Below are positions 1 through 8,943 of a stretch of DNA of 64,000 nt, piece after piece. Numbering within the stretch: position 1 is the first letter of the stretch; every line of letters begins with the position of its first letter. Origin of the DNA: Streptomyces resistomycificus (GTDB lineage: Bacteria; Actinomycetota; Actinomycetes; Streptomycetales; Streptomycetaceae); contig NZ_KQ948998.1 of NCBI RefSeq assembly GCF_001514265.1, positions 242,825 to 306,824 on the forward strand. The letters are read 5' to 3'. The translations under genes were made by a program, and so were the position numbers. A model generated the notes under the pieces. That model saw only the letters and a list, made by a program, of their open reading frames with translations, made no database searches and was not told where the DNA came from.

Positions 1-919
1 CGCTCGGGTGGGCGACGACGAAGTCCTTGCCGCCGGTCTCGCCGACCAGGCGCGGGTAGGAGCGGTACTTCTCGATGTTGTTGCCGACCGTCTTCCACAG
101 GTACTGGAAGGTCTTGGTCGAGCCGGTGAAGTGGATGCCCGCGAGATCGCGGTGCTCCAGGGCGACCTTGGAGACCTCGATGCCGTCGCCGGTGACGAGG
201 TTGATGACACCCTTGGGCAGCCCGGCCTCCTCCAGGATCCGCATGAGCAGCACGGCGGCGTGGGTCTGCGTCGGCGACGGCTTCCACACCACCACGTTGC
301 CCATCAGCGCGGGCGCGGTCGGCAGGTTGCCGGCGATCGCCGTGAAGTTGAAGGGCGTGATCGCGTAGACGAAGCCCTCGAGGGGGCGGTGGTCGAGGCG
401 GTTCCAGACGCCCGGGGAGTTCGCCGGGGGCTGCTCGGCGAGCAGGTCACGGGCGTACTTGACGTTGAAGCGCCAGAAGTCGACGAGCTCGCAGGGGGTG
501 TCGATCTCGGCCTGCTGGGCGGTCTTGGACTGGCCGAGCATGGTGGAGGCGGCGAGCGTCTCGCGCCAGGGGCCGGCCAGCAGTTCGGCCGCGCGCAGGA
601 TGATCGCCGCACGGTCGTCGAAGGCCATCGCACGCCAGGCGGGCGCGGCGGCGAGGGCCGCGTCGATGGCGTCCTGGGCGTCCTGCTGGGTGGCGTTGCC
701 GTAGGTACCGAGGACGGCCTTGTGGTTGTGCGGCTGCACGACGTCGAAGCGCTCGCCGCCGCCCAGTCGCTTCTGGCCGCCGATCGTCATCGGCAGGTCG
801 ACGGGGTTCTCGGCCAGTTCCTTCAGCTTGGCTTCCAGCCGGGCGCGCTCGGGCGAGCCGGGGGCATAGCCGTGCACCGGCTCGTTGACGGGGGTGGGGA
901 CCTGGGTCACAGCGTCCAT
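1..919 (-). CDS. pruA: L-glutamate gamma-semialdehyde (1-pyrroline-5-carboxylate) dehydrogenase, 3' end outside window
   Basis: Second step of proline catabolism: NAD-dependent oxidation of glutamate semialdehyde to glutamate in the cytoplasm. The visible N-terminal 306 residues begin MDAVTQVPTPVNEP and contain the aldehyde dehydrogenase signatures FTGSTKTF and the glutamate motif VGETGGKD, which carries the general-base Glu. The catalytic Cys lies beyond the window edge, so the gene is partial by truncation of the window, not damage. The ATG at 919 is preceded by AAGGAG at good spacing. It follows the proline dehydrogenase gene by 49 nt on the same strand, so the two probably form one operon. 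In many other bacteria the two activities are fused as PutA; here they are separate, as usual in actinobacteria. Confidence 0.95.
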   Translation of the reverse strand, partial: MDAVTQVPTPVNEPVHGYAPGSPERARLEAKLKELAENPVDLPMTIGGQKRLGGGERFDVVQPHNHKAVLGTYGNATQQDAQDAIDAALAAAPAWRAMAFDDRAAIILRAAELLAGPWRETLAASTMLGQSKTAQQAEIDTPCELVDFWRFNVKYARDLLAEQPPANSPGVWNRLDHRPLEGFVYAITPFNFTAIAGNLPTAPALMGNVVVWKPSPTQTHAAVLLMRILEEAGLPKGVINLVTGDGIEVSKVALEHRDLAGIHFTGSTKTFQYLWKTVGNNIEKYRSYPRLVGETGGKDFVVAHPS

Positions 920-968
920 GGGTTCCGTAACTCCTTCTTGAGCGGTGTGTGTCGAGCGGGGTGCGGGC

Positions 969-1895
969 TCAGCCCTTGGTGATCATGCTTCGTGCGAAGA
1001 ACCGCAGGTTGGCGGGCTTCTCCGCGAGGCGCCTCATGAAGTAGCCGTACCAGTCGGTGCCGTAGGCGGTGTAGACACGCATCCGGTGGCCCTCGGCGGC
1101 GAGCCGCAGGTGCTCGTCGCCCCTGATGCCGTACAGCATCTGGAACTCGTACTCGTCGAGCTTGCGGCCGGCCTGCCGGGCGAGCTCCTGGGCGATGGAG
1201 ATCAGGCGCGGGTCGTGGGACCCGATCATCGGGTACCCCTCGCCCTCCATCAGGACCTTCAGGATCCGGACGTACGCCTTGTCGATCTCATGCTTGTGCT
1301 GGTAGGCGACCTCGGCGGGCTCCTTGTACGCCCCCTTCACCAGCCGGACCCGGCTGCCGCTTTCGGCGAGGCGGCGGGCGTCGGCCTCGGTGCGGAACAG
1401 GTAGGCCTGGATGACGCAGCCGGTCTGCGGGAAGTCCTTCCGCAGCTCGTCGTGGATGGCGAACATCGAGTCGAGGGTGGTGTGGTCCTCCGCGTCGAGC
1501 GTGACGGTCGTCCCGATGGCGGCGGCGGCCTCGACGACGGGCCGGACGTTGGCGAGGGCCAGTTCGTGGCCGCCGGGCAGCGCCTGTCCGAACATGGACA
1601 GCTTGACCGACATCTCGGCGCGGGTGCCCAGCTCCAGCTGCTTCAGCCGGTCGACGAGCTCCAGGTACGCGTCCCGCGCGGCGGCGGCCTGCTCGGGGGT
1701 GGTGATGTCCTCGCCGACGACGTCCATCGTCAGCTCCAGGCCCCGGTCCGTCAGCTCCCGGACGATCGGCACGACCTCGTCCACGGTCTCACCGGGAATG
1801 AAGCGGTCGACGACCTGCTTGGTCACCGGCGCCGCCGAGATCAGGCGGCGCATCCGGTCGCTGCGCGACGCGGCGAGAATCACGGGACCCAACAC
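969..1895 (-). CDS. Proline dehydrogenase (FAD-dependent, monofunctional)
   Basis: First step of proline catabolism: FAD-dependent oxidation of L-proline to 1-pyrroline-5-carboxylate. The 308-residue protein is the usual length for a monofunctional PRODH barrel. Visible family motifs are LDAEDHTT, VRLVKGAYKE, YEFQMLYGIR and the C-terminal substrate-binding block RVYTAYGTDWYGYFMRRL. I chose the GTG at 1895 (protein begins VLGPVILAASRSD) because GGAGGTG sits just upstream; the open frame continues further 5' but with unconvincing sequence. It is first in a probable operon with pruA and divergent from the PucR-type regulator across about 160 nt, which suggests proline-responsive control. Confidence 0.93.
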   Translation of the reverse strand: MLGPVILAASRSDRMRRLISAAPVTKQVVDRFIPGETVDEVVPIVRELTDRGLELTMDVVGEDITTPEQAAAARDAYLELVDRLKQLELGTRAEMSVKLSMFGQALPGGHELALANVRPVVEAAAAIGTTVTLDAEDHTTLDSMFAIHDELRKDFPQTGCVIQAYLFRTEADARRLAESGSRVRLVKGAYKEPAEVAYQHKHEIDKAYVRILKVLMEGEGYPMIGSHDPRLISIAQELARQAGRKLDEYEFQMLYGIRGDEHLRLAAEGHRMRVYTAYGTDWYGYFMRRLAEKPANLRFFARSMITKG

Positions 1896-2058
1896 GGGGC
1901 ACCTCCACATACCAACCCAGATGAGGCCGCCTCCCGACGATCCGGGAACGGCACGGAGAACCACCGTGAAACCTAAGGATCCCTCCGATCGTCGGCCATC
2001 GACAGCTGTCACGCATCCGTGCCGCAGATCTCAGACAGATGTATGAAGGGCTCGCGAA

Positions 2059-3333
2059 ATGCGGGAGAATGCCCGGGTGACGACGTCGGACCACAAGGAC
2101 CACAAGGACGACTACCAGGAGCTGGTCGACGAGCTCTCGGCGCTGCTCGGCACCCCGGCGACGCTCGAGAGCCGGGACTTCGAGCTGATCGCCTTCGGCG
2201 CCTACGACAGCGAGGGCGAGCTCGACGCCTCGGCCCTGGACCCGGTGCGCACCCGCTCGATCCTCACCCGGCGCTCCACGGCCGCCGTCCGGACCTGGTT
2301 CGAGGGCTTCGGCATCACCCGGGCGACCGGTCCGGTCCGCATTCCGCCCACCCCTGAGGCGGGCGTCTACCGCGGCCGGATCTGTCTGCCCGTACGCCAC
2401 CGGGGCGCCGCCCTCGGATACGTCTGGCTCCTGGACGACGACCCGGGCCCGACCGGGCTCCAGCTCACGGCCGCGATGGAGGTGACCGCCCGGATCGGCG
2501 CGCTGCTCGCGGACGAGGCACAGCACGGCGCGGACCTCTCGCGGGAGCTGCGGGCGGTGCTCACCGCCGAACGCGGCTGGCCGCGCGACATGGCGGTGGC
2601 CGAACTGCGCACCGCTCTCGGCCCGCGCGCCGACACCCTCCACACGGTCGTCTGCGTGACCCCGTGGCCCTCCGCCGACCCGGACGACGCCCCCTCCGTC
2701 CGCACGGTGCCGGGGGCCACGGCCCTGTGCACCCTTCCCTGGGGGGCGACGGCCACCTCCCTCGCCCTCCTGGTGCGCCTGCGCTCGACGGACGTCCTCA
2801 CGCCGGCGACCTCGGCGGCGAGCCGGCTGCTGGAGCGGGCTCGGCAGGGACCGTGGGGCGAGCAGGACTCCGCCAAGGCAGCCGCCCCGGCCGCCTCCAG
2901 GGCCGCCGCCAGTGTCCCTCCCGGTGTCGCCGCGGGGATCGCCGCCGCCCGCACCGGCCTCGCCGACCTGGGCACCGCCTGGCACGAGGCGTCGGCAGCC
3001 GCCCGCGCCGCCCTCGCGGAACCCCACCTCGGCCCGGTAGCCGAGTGGTCGTCGATCGGCCCGTACCGCCTCCTGACCTCGCTCCCCCCGGAGACGGTCC
3101 AGGACCCCGCCGTACGCACCCTCCTCTCCCCCGCCCACCGCGAGCTGGCCCGCACCGCCGAGGTGTACCTGGACTGCGCGGGGCAGGCCGGCCGCACGGC
3201 GGCGGAACTGGGCATCCACCGGCAGACGCTCTACTACCGGCTCTCGCGGGTGGAGCAGCTGACGGGCCTGGACCTCGACGACGGGGAGGACCGGCTGTTG
3301 CTGCACATGGCGTTGAAGGGGGCGCGGCTGTAG
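2059..3333 (+). CDS. PucR-family transcriptional regulator, probable proline-utilisation activator
   Basis: A cytoplasmic DNA-binding regulator of 424 residues. The C-terminus holds the PucR-type HTH: YLDCAGQAGRTAAELGIHRQ followed by LYYRLSRVEQLTGLDL. The N-terminal two thirds have no clear catalytic motif and presumably sense a ligand. It is divergent from the proline dehydrogenase gene, an arrangement seen for proline-responsive PucR regulators in actinobacteria, so a role in proline catabolism is inferred from position and family. Two starts are plausible: ATG 2059 (GAAGGG eight bases upstream) and GTG 2077 (GGGAGA eight bases upstream, giving MTTSDHKDHKDD). The second may be the true one. 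Confidence 0.85.
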   Translation: MRENARVTTSDHKDHKDDYQELVDELSALLGTPATLESRDFELIAFGAYDSEGELDASALDPVRTRSILTRRSTAAVRTWFEGFGITRATGPVRIPPTPEAGVYRGRICLPVRHRGAALGYVWLLDDDPGPTGLQLTAAMEVTARIGALLADEAQHGADLSRELRAVLTAERGWPRDMAVAELRTALGPRADTLHTVVCVTPWPSADPDDAPSVRTVPGATALCTLPWGATATSLALLVRLRSTDVLTPATSAASRLLERARQGPWGEQDSAKAAAPAASRAAASVPPGVAAGIAAARTGLADLGTAWHEASAAARAALAEPHLGPVAEWSSIGPYRLLTSLPPETVQDPAVRTLLSPAHRELARTAEVYLDCAGQAGRTAAELGIHRQTLYYRLSRVEQLTGLDLDDGEDRLLLHMALKGARL

Positions 3334-3384
3334 CGGGGCGCGGCTGTAGCGGGCGCCGCCGCTGGTCCGACATCCGGGACGCAG

Positions 3385-3415
3385 TTGATGAAAACGATTG
3401 TCATCGTGCTACGGT
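3385..3415 (+). promoter_or_regulatory. Zur-like box overlapping a candidate promoter
   Basis: TGAAAACGATTGTCA at 3389-3403 fits the 7-1-7 palindrome of actinobacterial Zur (zinc uptake regulator) boxes, ideal form close to TGAAAATNATTTTCA, with 10 of 15 positions self-complementary. It lies between a possible -35 (TTGATG, 3385-3390) and a possible -10 (TACGGT, 3410-3415), 41-53 nt before the GTG of the binding-protein gene. Occupancy would block RNA polymerase. This is pattern recognition; another Fur-family protein could own the site. Confidence 0.6.
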
Positions 3416-3455
3416 CACCTCGCTCCCTTGACCACCCCTTTGCCCGGAGGGCCCT

Positions 3456-4952
3456 GTGCGCCTGCCCGCCCGCCGTCTGCTGCCCGCCACCGCCGTCGCG
3501 GCCGTCTCCGCCCTGCTCACCGGCTGTTTCGCCGGCGCGGAGTCGGCCACGGAGGGCGAAGCGGGCGGCAAACGAATACGTGTCGCGATGATGCAGCCCC
3601 CGCGCTCGGGGCTCTCCCCGCTGTCCGACGACGCGTTCAAGCTGTCCCGCTGGTCGACGGCCGAGACGCTGGTGCGGCTGGACGAGGACGGCGACGCCGA
3701 GCCCGCGCTGGCCACCAAGTGGACTCAGTCGGGCAGGAGTTGGACCTTCACCCTCAGAGAGGGCGTCACCTTCCACGACGGCACGGACCTGACCGCCGAG
3801 ACCGTCGTCCGCTCGCTCGGCGAGGCCGCCGACGCCTCCCCCAAGCCGCGCATCCTGGACGGCGTGGACCTGACGGCGAAGGCCCGGGGCGAACACACGG
3901 TCGTCGTCACCACCGGCACCGAGGACCCCCTCGTCCCGCAGCGGCTCAGCTCCCCGCAGCTGTCGATCCTCGCGGCGAAGGCGTACACCGGGAAGACGGT
4001 GAACCCGGTCGGCGCCGGCACCGGCCCCTTCGAGCTGACCAGGGTCGACGGCACCTCCTCCGCCACCCTCGACCGCTACGACGGCTACTGGGGCGGCAAG
4101 GCCCAGGCCCCCGGAATCGACGTCAGGTTCGTGCCGGACGGGACCGCCCGCGCCGCCGCGCTGCGCAGCGGCGAGGCCGACATCGTCGAGGCGGTGCCCG
4201 TGTCGCAGGCCGCGCTGCTCGACGAGGACCTGATCACCGAGGTCCCGATGCCGCGCACCAACACGCTGTATCTGAACACCGAGAAGGGCGCCTTCAAGGA
4301 CGCCTCGCTGCGCGCCGCCGCCCGCGAGGCGATCGACGCCGAGTCGATCGTGAAGGGTGTGTACGAGGGACGCGCCGACGTCGCCGAGGGACTGCTGGGG
4401 CCCGCCCTGCCCTGGGCGTCCGAACTGCGCGCCCCGGTGTCCCGCGCCAAGGCGGGCGCCCCGTCCGGGAAGACCATCACCATCGGCACCTTCACGGACC
4501 GCGCCGAACTGCCCGAGGTGGCGGCCACCCTGCAACAGCAGCTCCAGAAGGCCGGCTTCAAGGTCAGGCTCGACGTCCGTGAGTACGCCAACATCGAAAG
4601 CGACGCGCTGGCGGGCGAGTTCGACGCGTTCATCCTGTCCCGGGCCACCGTCCTCGACTCCGGTGACCCGGCCGCCTACCTCTACAGCGACTTCGCCTCC
4701 GACGGCTCCTTCAACATCTCCCAGCTCGCGAACTCCGGGGTGGACAGGGCCCTGACGAAGGCGGGCGGCACGCGCAGCGGTGAGGCCCGGCGCAAGGCGG
4801 TCATCCAGGCCGAGGCCGCCGTGCTCGCCACCGACGCCGCCGTGCCCATGCTGCACGAGCGGGTGATCCAGGGCGACGCCGCCTCGGTCGTCGGCGCCGC
4901 CCACGACCCCCGTGAGCGGGAGCTGGTCACGGCGGACACCCACCTCAAGTGA
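3456..4952 (+). CDS. ABC transporter substrate-binding lipoprotein, peptide/nickel (SBP_bac_5) family
   Basis: The extracytoplasmic ligand-binding subunit of the importer. The 498-residue protein starts with a signal peptide ending in the lipobox LLTGC, so it should be lipid-anchored at Cys24. Family hallmarks are the N-terminal SRWSTAETLVRLDEDG block, WTFTLREGVTFHDGTDL and GTGPFELTRVDG. The GTG at 3456 follows GGAGGG by four bases. The stop codon overlaps the next start (GTGA), indicating translational coupling to the permease. The family covers peptides, nickel and metal-chelator complexes and cannot be resolved from sequence alone; the Zur-like box upstream makes a zinc or zincophore-type ligand the best guess. 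Confidence 0.88.
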   Translation: MRLPARRLLPATAVAAVSALLTGCFAGAESATEGEAGGKRIRVAMMQPPRSGLSPLSDDAFKLSRWSTAETLVRLDEDGDAEPALATKWTQSGRSWTFTLREGVTFHDGTDLTAETVVRSLGEAADASPKPRILDGVDLTAKARGEHTVVVTTGTEDPLVPQRLSSPQLSILAAKAYTGKTVNPVGAGTGPFELTRVDGTSSATLDRYDGYWGGKAQAPGIDVRFVPDGTARAAALRSGEADIVEAVPVSQAALLDEDLITEVPMPRTNTLYLNTEKGAFKDASLRAAAREAIDAESIVKGVYEGRADVAEGLLGPALPWASELRAPVSRAKAGAPSGKTITIGTFTDRAELPEVAATLQQQLQKAGFKVRLDVREYANIESDALAGEFDAFILSRATVLDSGDPAAYLYSDFASDGSFNISQLANSGVDRALTKAGGTRSGEARRKAVIQAEAAVLATDAAVPMLHERVIQGDAASVVGAAHDPRERELVTADTHLK

Positions 4953-6700
4953 AGCGCCCCACGTTCCCCTCGGGCACGGCCGGGGCGACCCGGGCACTGT
5001 GCCTGCTCGCGGTCCTGACCACCGTGGGCCTGCTGCCCTGGCTCTCCGGCAGGGACCCCGCCCTCACGGTCCTGCGGGCCCGCTCCGCCGAGCAGGAGCC
5101 GACCGAGGAGGCGCTGGACGCCGTACGCCAGGATCTCGGACTCGACGCCGGTCCCCTCTCGCTGCTGGGGAAGTGGGCCTCGGACCTGGCGCGCGGGGAC
5201 CTCGGCACGTCCTGGGTCTCCGGCACCGACGTCCTGCCCTCGGTCGCCTCCGGGCTCCAGGTGTCGCTGGCGCTGATGGGCGTGGCCTTCGGTGTGGCGG
5301 TGCTGCTGGCGTGCGCGCTGGTGGCGCCCGTGCTGGTCCGGGGGCGCGGGTCGGCGGGGGCCTGGGCCGCGATGCTGGCGGCCCTGCCCGAGTTCCTGCT
5401 GGCCACGGTCGCGCTGCTGGTGTGCGGGGTGTGGCTGGGATGGCTGCCGACGTCCGGCTGGCAGGGCCCGCTGTACATGGTCCTGCCCGCGCTCGCCCTC
5501 GGTGTCCCGGCGGGCGGTCTGCTCGGCCGGCTCGTCGCGGACGCGCTGCCGGCCGTGCTGGACGAGCGGTGGGTGGAGTTGTGGCGAGGGGCCGGAGTCA
5601 GCCGCGGGAGTGTCTCGGCGGCCGCGCTCAAGCGCGTACTGCCGCCGCTGGTACCGCAGTTCGGCATGGTCGCGGTGGGGCTGACGGGCGGCGCGGTGGC
5701 CGTGGAGACCGTGTTCGCCGTGCCCGGCATCGGCCGTACGGCGCTCGGCGCGGCCAAGTCCCAGGATCTGCCGCTGCTCCAGGGGGCCGTCCTGGCCCTG
5801 CTGCTGCTCGGTCTGGTCACCGGCGCGGCGGCGGCGCTGGTACGGCGTCGGCTGCTGGGCCCGGCCCTGCGGGACTCCGGGCTGTCCCTGCCGCCGGCCC
5901 GGCCGGTCCGCGCGCACCCGGTGATCCCGCTGGCCCTGTTCACGGTGCTGGCCGTGACGATCGGCTGGGGCCTGCTGCGCGACCCGTACGCCCTCGACAC
6001 GACCGCGCGGCTGGCCGCGCCCTCCTGGTCGCACCCGCTCGGTACCGACGGTCTGGGCCGCGACGTACTCGCCCGGCTCGGACACGGCGCCGCCCCCACG
6101 GTCGGCACGGCGGCGGCCGTCTGCCTGCTGAGCCTGCTGGTCGCCCTGACACTCGGCTTCCTGCCCGGCGTCGCGGCCGGCGCGGCGGACATCGCCAACG
6201 CCCTGCCTCCGGTGATCGTCGGCATCCTGGTCGCCGCGGTGGCCGGGCCCGGCACCGGCGGGGCGGCCCTCGCGGTCGCGCTGATCTCCTGGCCGCCCCT
6301 GGCCGCACACGCGGCGGCCCTGGTGCAGGAGGTGCGCGCGTCCGCGTTCCTCACCGCCCAGCGGGCCATCGGCGCGTCGCCGTGGTGGATCCTCACCCGG
6401 CACGTGCTTCCGTCGGTGGCGGCGCCCGTGGCCCGGCACGCCCTGCTCCGGCTGCCCGGCATCGCCCTCGCCCTGGCCTCCCTCGGCTTCCTCGGCCTGG
6501 GCGCCCAGCCGCCCGCCCCGGAGTGGGGCCTGCTGCTCGACGAGTCCCGCGCCTACGTGGAACGCGCCCCGTGGGCGGCGCTCGCCCCGGCGGTGGCGCT
6601 GGCCCTGCTGGCCGGTCTCGCGGTGTCGGGCGCGGCGTACGCACAGGGCCGTCGGACCACTCGACGCGTCACGAAGAAGGAGGCCCTCGTTGCGGCCTGA
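4949..6700 (+). CDS. Fused ABC transporter permease (DppB-like plus DppC-like domains in one chain)
   Basis: The membrane channel of the importer. At 583 residues it is about twice the length of one DppB or DppC permease and contains two binding-protein-dependent permease domains in tandem. The first ends with an EAA-type loop (WRGAGVSRGSVSAAALKRVL) and the block VETVFAVPGIGRTALG; the second has LGTDGLGRDVLARL and its own EAA loop (AQRAIGASPWWILTRHVLPS) followed by LASLGFLGLGAQPPAPEWG. A hydrophobic linker near residues 300-330 joins them. The start GTG overlaps the upstream stop. Fusion of the two permeases is uncommon in this family and would fix the heterodimer in a single polypeptide. It may also be a lineage-specific merger of adjacent genes. 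Confidence 0.9.
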   Translation: MKRPTFPSGTAGATRALCLLAVLTTVGLLPWLSGRDPALTVLRARSAEQEPTEEALDAVRQDLGLDAGPLSLLGKWASDLARGDLGTSWVSGTDVLPSVASGLQVSLALMGVAFGVAVLLACALVAPVLVRGRGSAGAWAAMLAALPEFLLATVALLVCGVWLGWLPTSGWQGPLYMVLPALALGVPAGGLLGRLVADALPAVLDERWVELWRGAGVSRGSVSAAALKRVLPPLVPQFGMVAVGLTGGAVAVETVFAVPGIGRTALGAAKSQDLPLLQGAVLALLLLGLVTGAAAALVRRRLLGPALRDSGLSLPPARPVRAHPVIPLALFTVLAVTIGWGLLRDPYALDTTARLAAPSWSHPLGTDGLGRDVLARLGHGAAPTVGTAAAVCLLSLLVALTLGFLPGVAAGAADIANALPPVIVGILVAAVAGPGTGGAALAVALISWPPLAAHAAALVQEVRASAFLTAQRAIGASPWWILTRHVLPSVAAPVARHALLRLPGIALALASLGFLGLGAQPPAPEWGLLLDESRAYVERAPWAALAPAVALALLAGLAVSGAAYAQGRRTTRRVTKKEALVAA

Positions 6701-7673
6701 GCCCCTGCTGTCGGTACGCGATCTGCGGATCGCCTTCGACGGCGTCGAGGCCGTGCGCGGCCTGTCCTTCGACGTCCGCCCGCGCGAAGTCCTCGCCGTG
6801 GTCGGCGAGTCGGGCGCGGGCAAGTCCCTCACGGCCCGGGCGCTGCTGGGGATGCTGCCGCCGGACGCGACGACGAGCGGGACCGTCCGGCTGCTCGGCG
6901 AGACCGACCTCGCGGCCCAGCGCGGCCGGCGCATCGCCCTGGTCCCGCAGGACGCGCTGTCCGCCCTCTCCCCCGTGCACACCGTGGGGGACCAACTCGC
7001 CGCCGCGGTGAGGTCCGTGACCCGTGTGTCGCGCAAGGAGGCCCGGGCCCGGGCGGTGGCCGCACTCGACCGCGTGGGCATCCCGGACGCCGCCCGCAAG
7101 GCGCGGGCGTATCCGCACGAGTACTCCGGCGGCATGCGGCAGCGGGCGGTCATCGCGATGGCTACCGTCAACGCACCCGACGTCCTGGTCGCCGACGAAC
7201 CGACCACCGCCCTCGACGAGGAACGCCGGGAGCAGGTCCTGAGCGTCCTCGGCGAGCAGCGGGAGGCGGTCGGGGCGGCGCTCGTGCTGGTCACCCACGA
7301 TCTGGAGGTGGTGGGCCGGCACGCCGACCGCGCGCTGGTCATGTACGCCGGACGACTGACCGAACTGGGCCCGGCCAAGGAGGTGTTGGGCCGCCCCCTG
7401 GCCCCCTACACGGCGGGCCTGCTGGCGTCCCTCCCCCGGTACGCCCCCGCCGGCCGCCGCCTGCCCACCCTTCCCGGCACCCCGCCCGCGCCGGGCGCGT
7501 TGCCCGAGGGCTGCGCCTTCGCCCCGCGCTGCCCGCTGGCCGCGGACGCCTGTCACCACGAGGAACCGGAGCCGCAGCGGCTGGACGAACGGCTCGTGGC
7601 CTGCCACCGCCAGGCCGAAATCCCCCACCCCGCGGTCGAGTTGTTCCGGGAGGAGCCGCATGCCGCTTCTTGA
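6690..7673 (+). CDS. ABC transporter ATP-binding protein, DppD/OppD type
   Basis: One of two ATPases driving the importer. The 327-residue protein has Walker A GESGAGKS, signature YSGGMRQR, Walker B LVADEPTTALD and the H-loop in LVLVTHDLEVV. The C-terminal oligopeptide/dipeptide extension is present, with two cysteine pairs around CAFAPRCPLAADAC that may bind a metal cluster in this family. The start is TTG at 6690, chosen because AAGGAGG lies seven bases upstream; the gene overlaps the permease by 11 nt. The distal gene overlaps its end by 14 nt, so all four genes are one tightly coupled unit. Confidence 0.92.
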   Translation: MRPEPLLSVRDLRIAFDGVEAVRGLSFDVRPREVLAVVGESGAGKSLTARALLGMLPPDATTSGTVRLLGETDLAAQRGRRIALVPQDALSALSPVHTVGDQLAAAVRSVTRVSRKEARARAVAALDRVGIPDAARKARAYPHEYSGGMRQRAVIAMATVNAPDVLVADEPTTALDEERREQVLSVLGEQREAVGAALVLVTHDLEVVGRHADRALVMYAGRLTELGPAKEVLGRPLAPYTAGLLASLPRYAPAGRRLPTLPGTPPAPGALPEGCAFAPRCPLAADACHHEEPEPQRLDERLVACHRQAEIPHPAVELFREEPHAAS

Positions 7674-8334
7674 CGTCCGCGATCTCGTCGTCCGATACGG
7701 CCCCCTCACGGCGGTGGATCACGTCTCCTTCACCCTGCGGGCCGGAGAGACCCTCGCCCTCAACGGCCCCTCCGGCTGCGGCAAGTCCTCCACCGCCTTG
7801 GCCGTGCTTGTGCTGCGCCGACCGGACGCCGGTGAAGTGCGCTTCGAGGGACGGGAGTTGACGACCCTTACGGAAGGCGAGCTCCGCCCCCTCCGTCCGC
7901 TTATGCAGCCCGTGTTCCAGGATCCGTACGGCTCCCTCAGCCCCCGCCACCGCATCCGTGACGCGGTGGCGGAACCGCTGAAGGTGCAGGGCCGCTGGAG
8001 CGCGGGGGCCGGCCCGGCGCGGGTGGCCGAACTCCTCGACCGGGTCGGTCTCGACCCGTCGTACGGGGACCGGTACCCGCACGAGCTCTCCGGCGGCCAG
8101 TGCCAGCGCGCCGGCATCGCCCGGGCGCTCGCCTCCGAGCCACGTCTGCTGGTCCTCGACGAACCGGTCTCGGCCCTCGACCCGTCCGTGCGGGCCGGCG
8201 TGCTGAACCTGCTGGCCGACCTGCGGGACGAGCTCGGCCTCGGCTACCTGTTCATCTGCCACGACCGGGCGGTCGTACGGCACTTCGCGGACCGGGTGCT
8301 GGAGATGCGGGCCGGGCGGATCAGCGCTTCGTAG
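7660..8334 (+). CDS. ABC transporter ATP-binding protein, DppF/OppF type, short
   Basis: The second importer ATPase, 224 residues. It has Walker A GPSGCGKS, Q-loop QDPYGSLSPRH, signature LSGGQCQR, Walker B LLVLDEPVSALD and an H-loop in FICHDRAVV. It stops right after the nucleotide-binding domain and lacks the roughly 80-100-residue C-terminal extension found in typical DppF/OppF proteins, so it is a minimal version. The ATG at 7660 lies inside the end of the preceding gene. Its 3' end overlaps the convergent TetR gene by 14 nt, with no terminator hairpin evident between them. Confidence 0.9.
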   Translation: MPLLDVRDLVVRYGPLTAVDHVSFTLRAGETLALNGPSGCGKSSTALAVLVLRRPDAGEVRFEGRELTTLTEGELRPLRPLMQPVFQDPYGSLSPRHRIRDAVAEPLKVQGRWSAGAGPARVAELLDRVGLDPSYGDRYPHELSGGQCQRAGIARALASEPRLLVLDEPVSALDPSVRAGVLNLLADLRDELGLGYLFICHDRAVVRHFADRVLEMRAGRISAS

Positions 8335-8905
8335 CCGCGGCGATCACCTGGCGCAGACCCTCCGCGATCTGCTCCGCACCGGGCGCGGTCTTCGGGTCGA
8401 AGGTCCACTGCGCGATGAGGCCCGTCATCAGGGTCACGTACAACATGCCGACGGTGTCGGCGGTCTCGTCGGAGACGTCCTCCTCGCGGCCGCCCATGAG
8501 CAGCGGGATCAGGCCGCGCCCGGCCTCCCGCTGGGCGCGGGCCAGGTGGTCACGCACCTCGGGCAGCTGGTCGCCCATGGTGACGACCTCCATGCTGAGG
8601 TGCCAGAGGGAACCCGGCTGCCGCATGGTGCCGATGATGTTCGACCACACCTCCTGGAACCGTTCGAGGGAACCGGGCTCGGTGGCGCTCAGGCCGGCCT
8701 CGCCCCCCTCGAACGCGTCGCCCATCCCCTCGACCAGCGAGACGTACGCCTGGGCCAGCAGCGCGCCCTTCGAGCCGTAGTGATAGCCGATCGAGGCGAG
8801 GTTGGTCCCCGACTCCTTGACGATGTCGCGCGCCGTCGTCCGCGCGAAGCCCTTCTGCAGCAGGCAGCGCTTGGCGCCTTCGAGCAGATCCTCACGGTGT
8901 CCCAT
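8321..8905 (-). CDS. TetR-family transcriptional repressor
   Basis: A regulator of about 194 residues with the N-terminal TetR HTH (TTARDIVKESGTNLASIGYHYGSKGALLAQAY) and a C-terminal ligand-binding region. I prefer the ATG at 8905 (MGHREDLLEGAKRCL); a GTG nine bases further upstream at 8914 is also possible. It is divergent from the MFS exporter gene, the classic layout for a drug-responsive TetR repressor controlling its neighbour. The 12-bp inverted repeat between the two genes is the likely operator. The ligand is unknown. Confidence 0.9.
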   Translation of the reverse strand: MGHREDLLEGAKRCLLQKGFARTTARDIVKESGTNLASIGYHYGSKGALLAQAYVSLVEGMGDAFEGGEAGLSATEPGSLERFQEVWSNIIGTMRQPGSLWHLSMEVVTMGDQLPEVRDHLARAQREAGRGLIPLLMGGREEDVSDETADTVGMLYVTLMTGLIAQWTFDPKTAPGAEQIAEGLRQVIAAATKR

Positions 8906-8943
8906 GCGGCCCACCCTACCGCCGCCCCATACAACCGTCCTAG

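Noticed and set aside
2083..2121. DHKDHKDD stretch in the PucR protein resembling an epitope tag
   Set aside because: Encoded by natural GACCACAAG repeats in the N-terminus; short and without other signs of a construct.
3334..3360. Direct repeat of GGGGCGCGGCTGTAG at the end of the PucR gene
   Set aside because: A short two-copy repeat including the stop codon; likely a local duplication with no functional sign.
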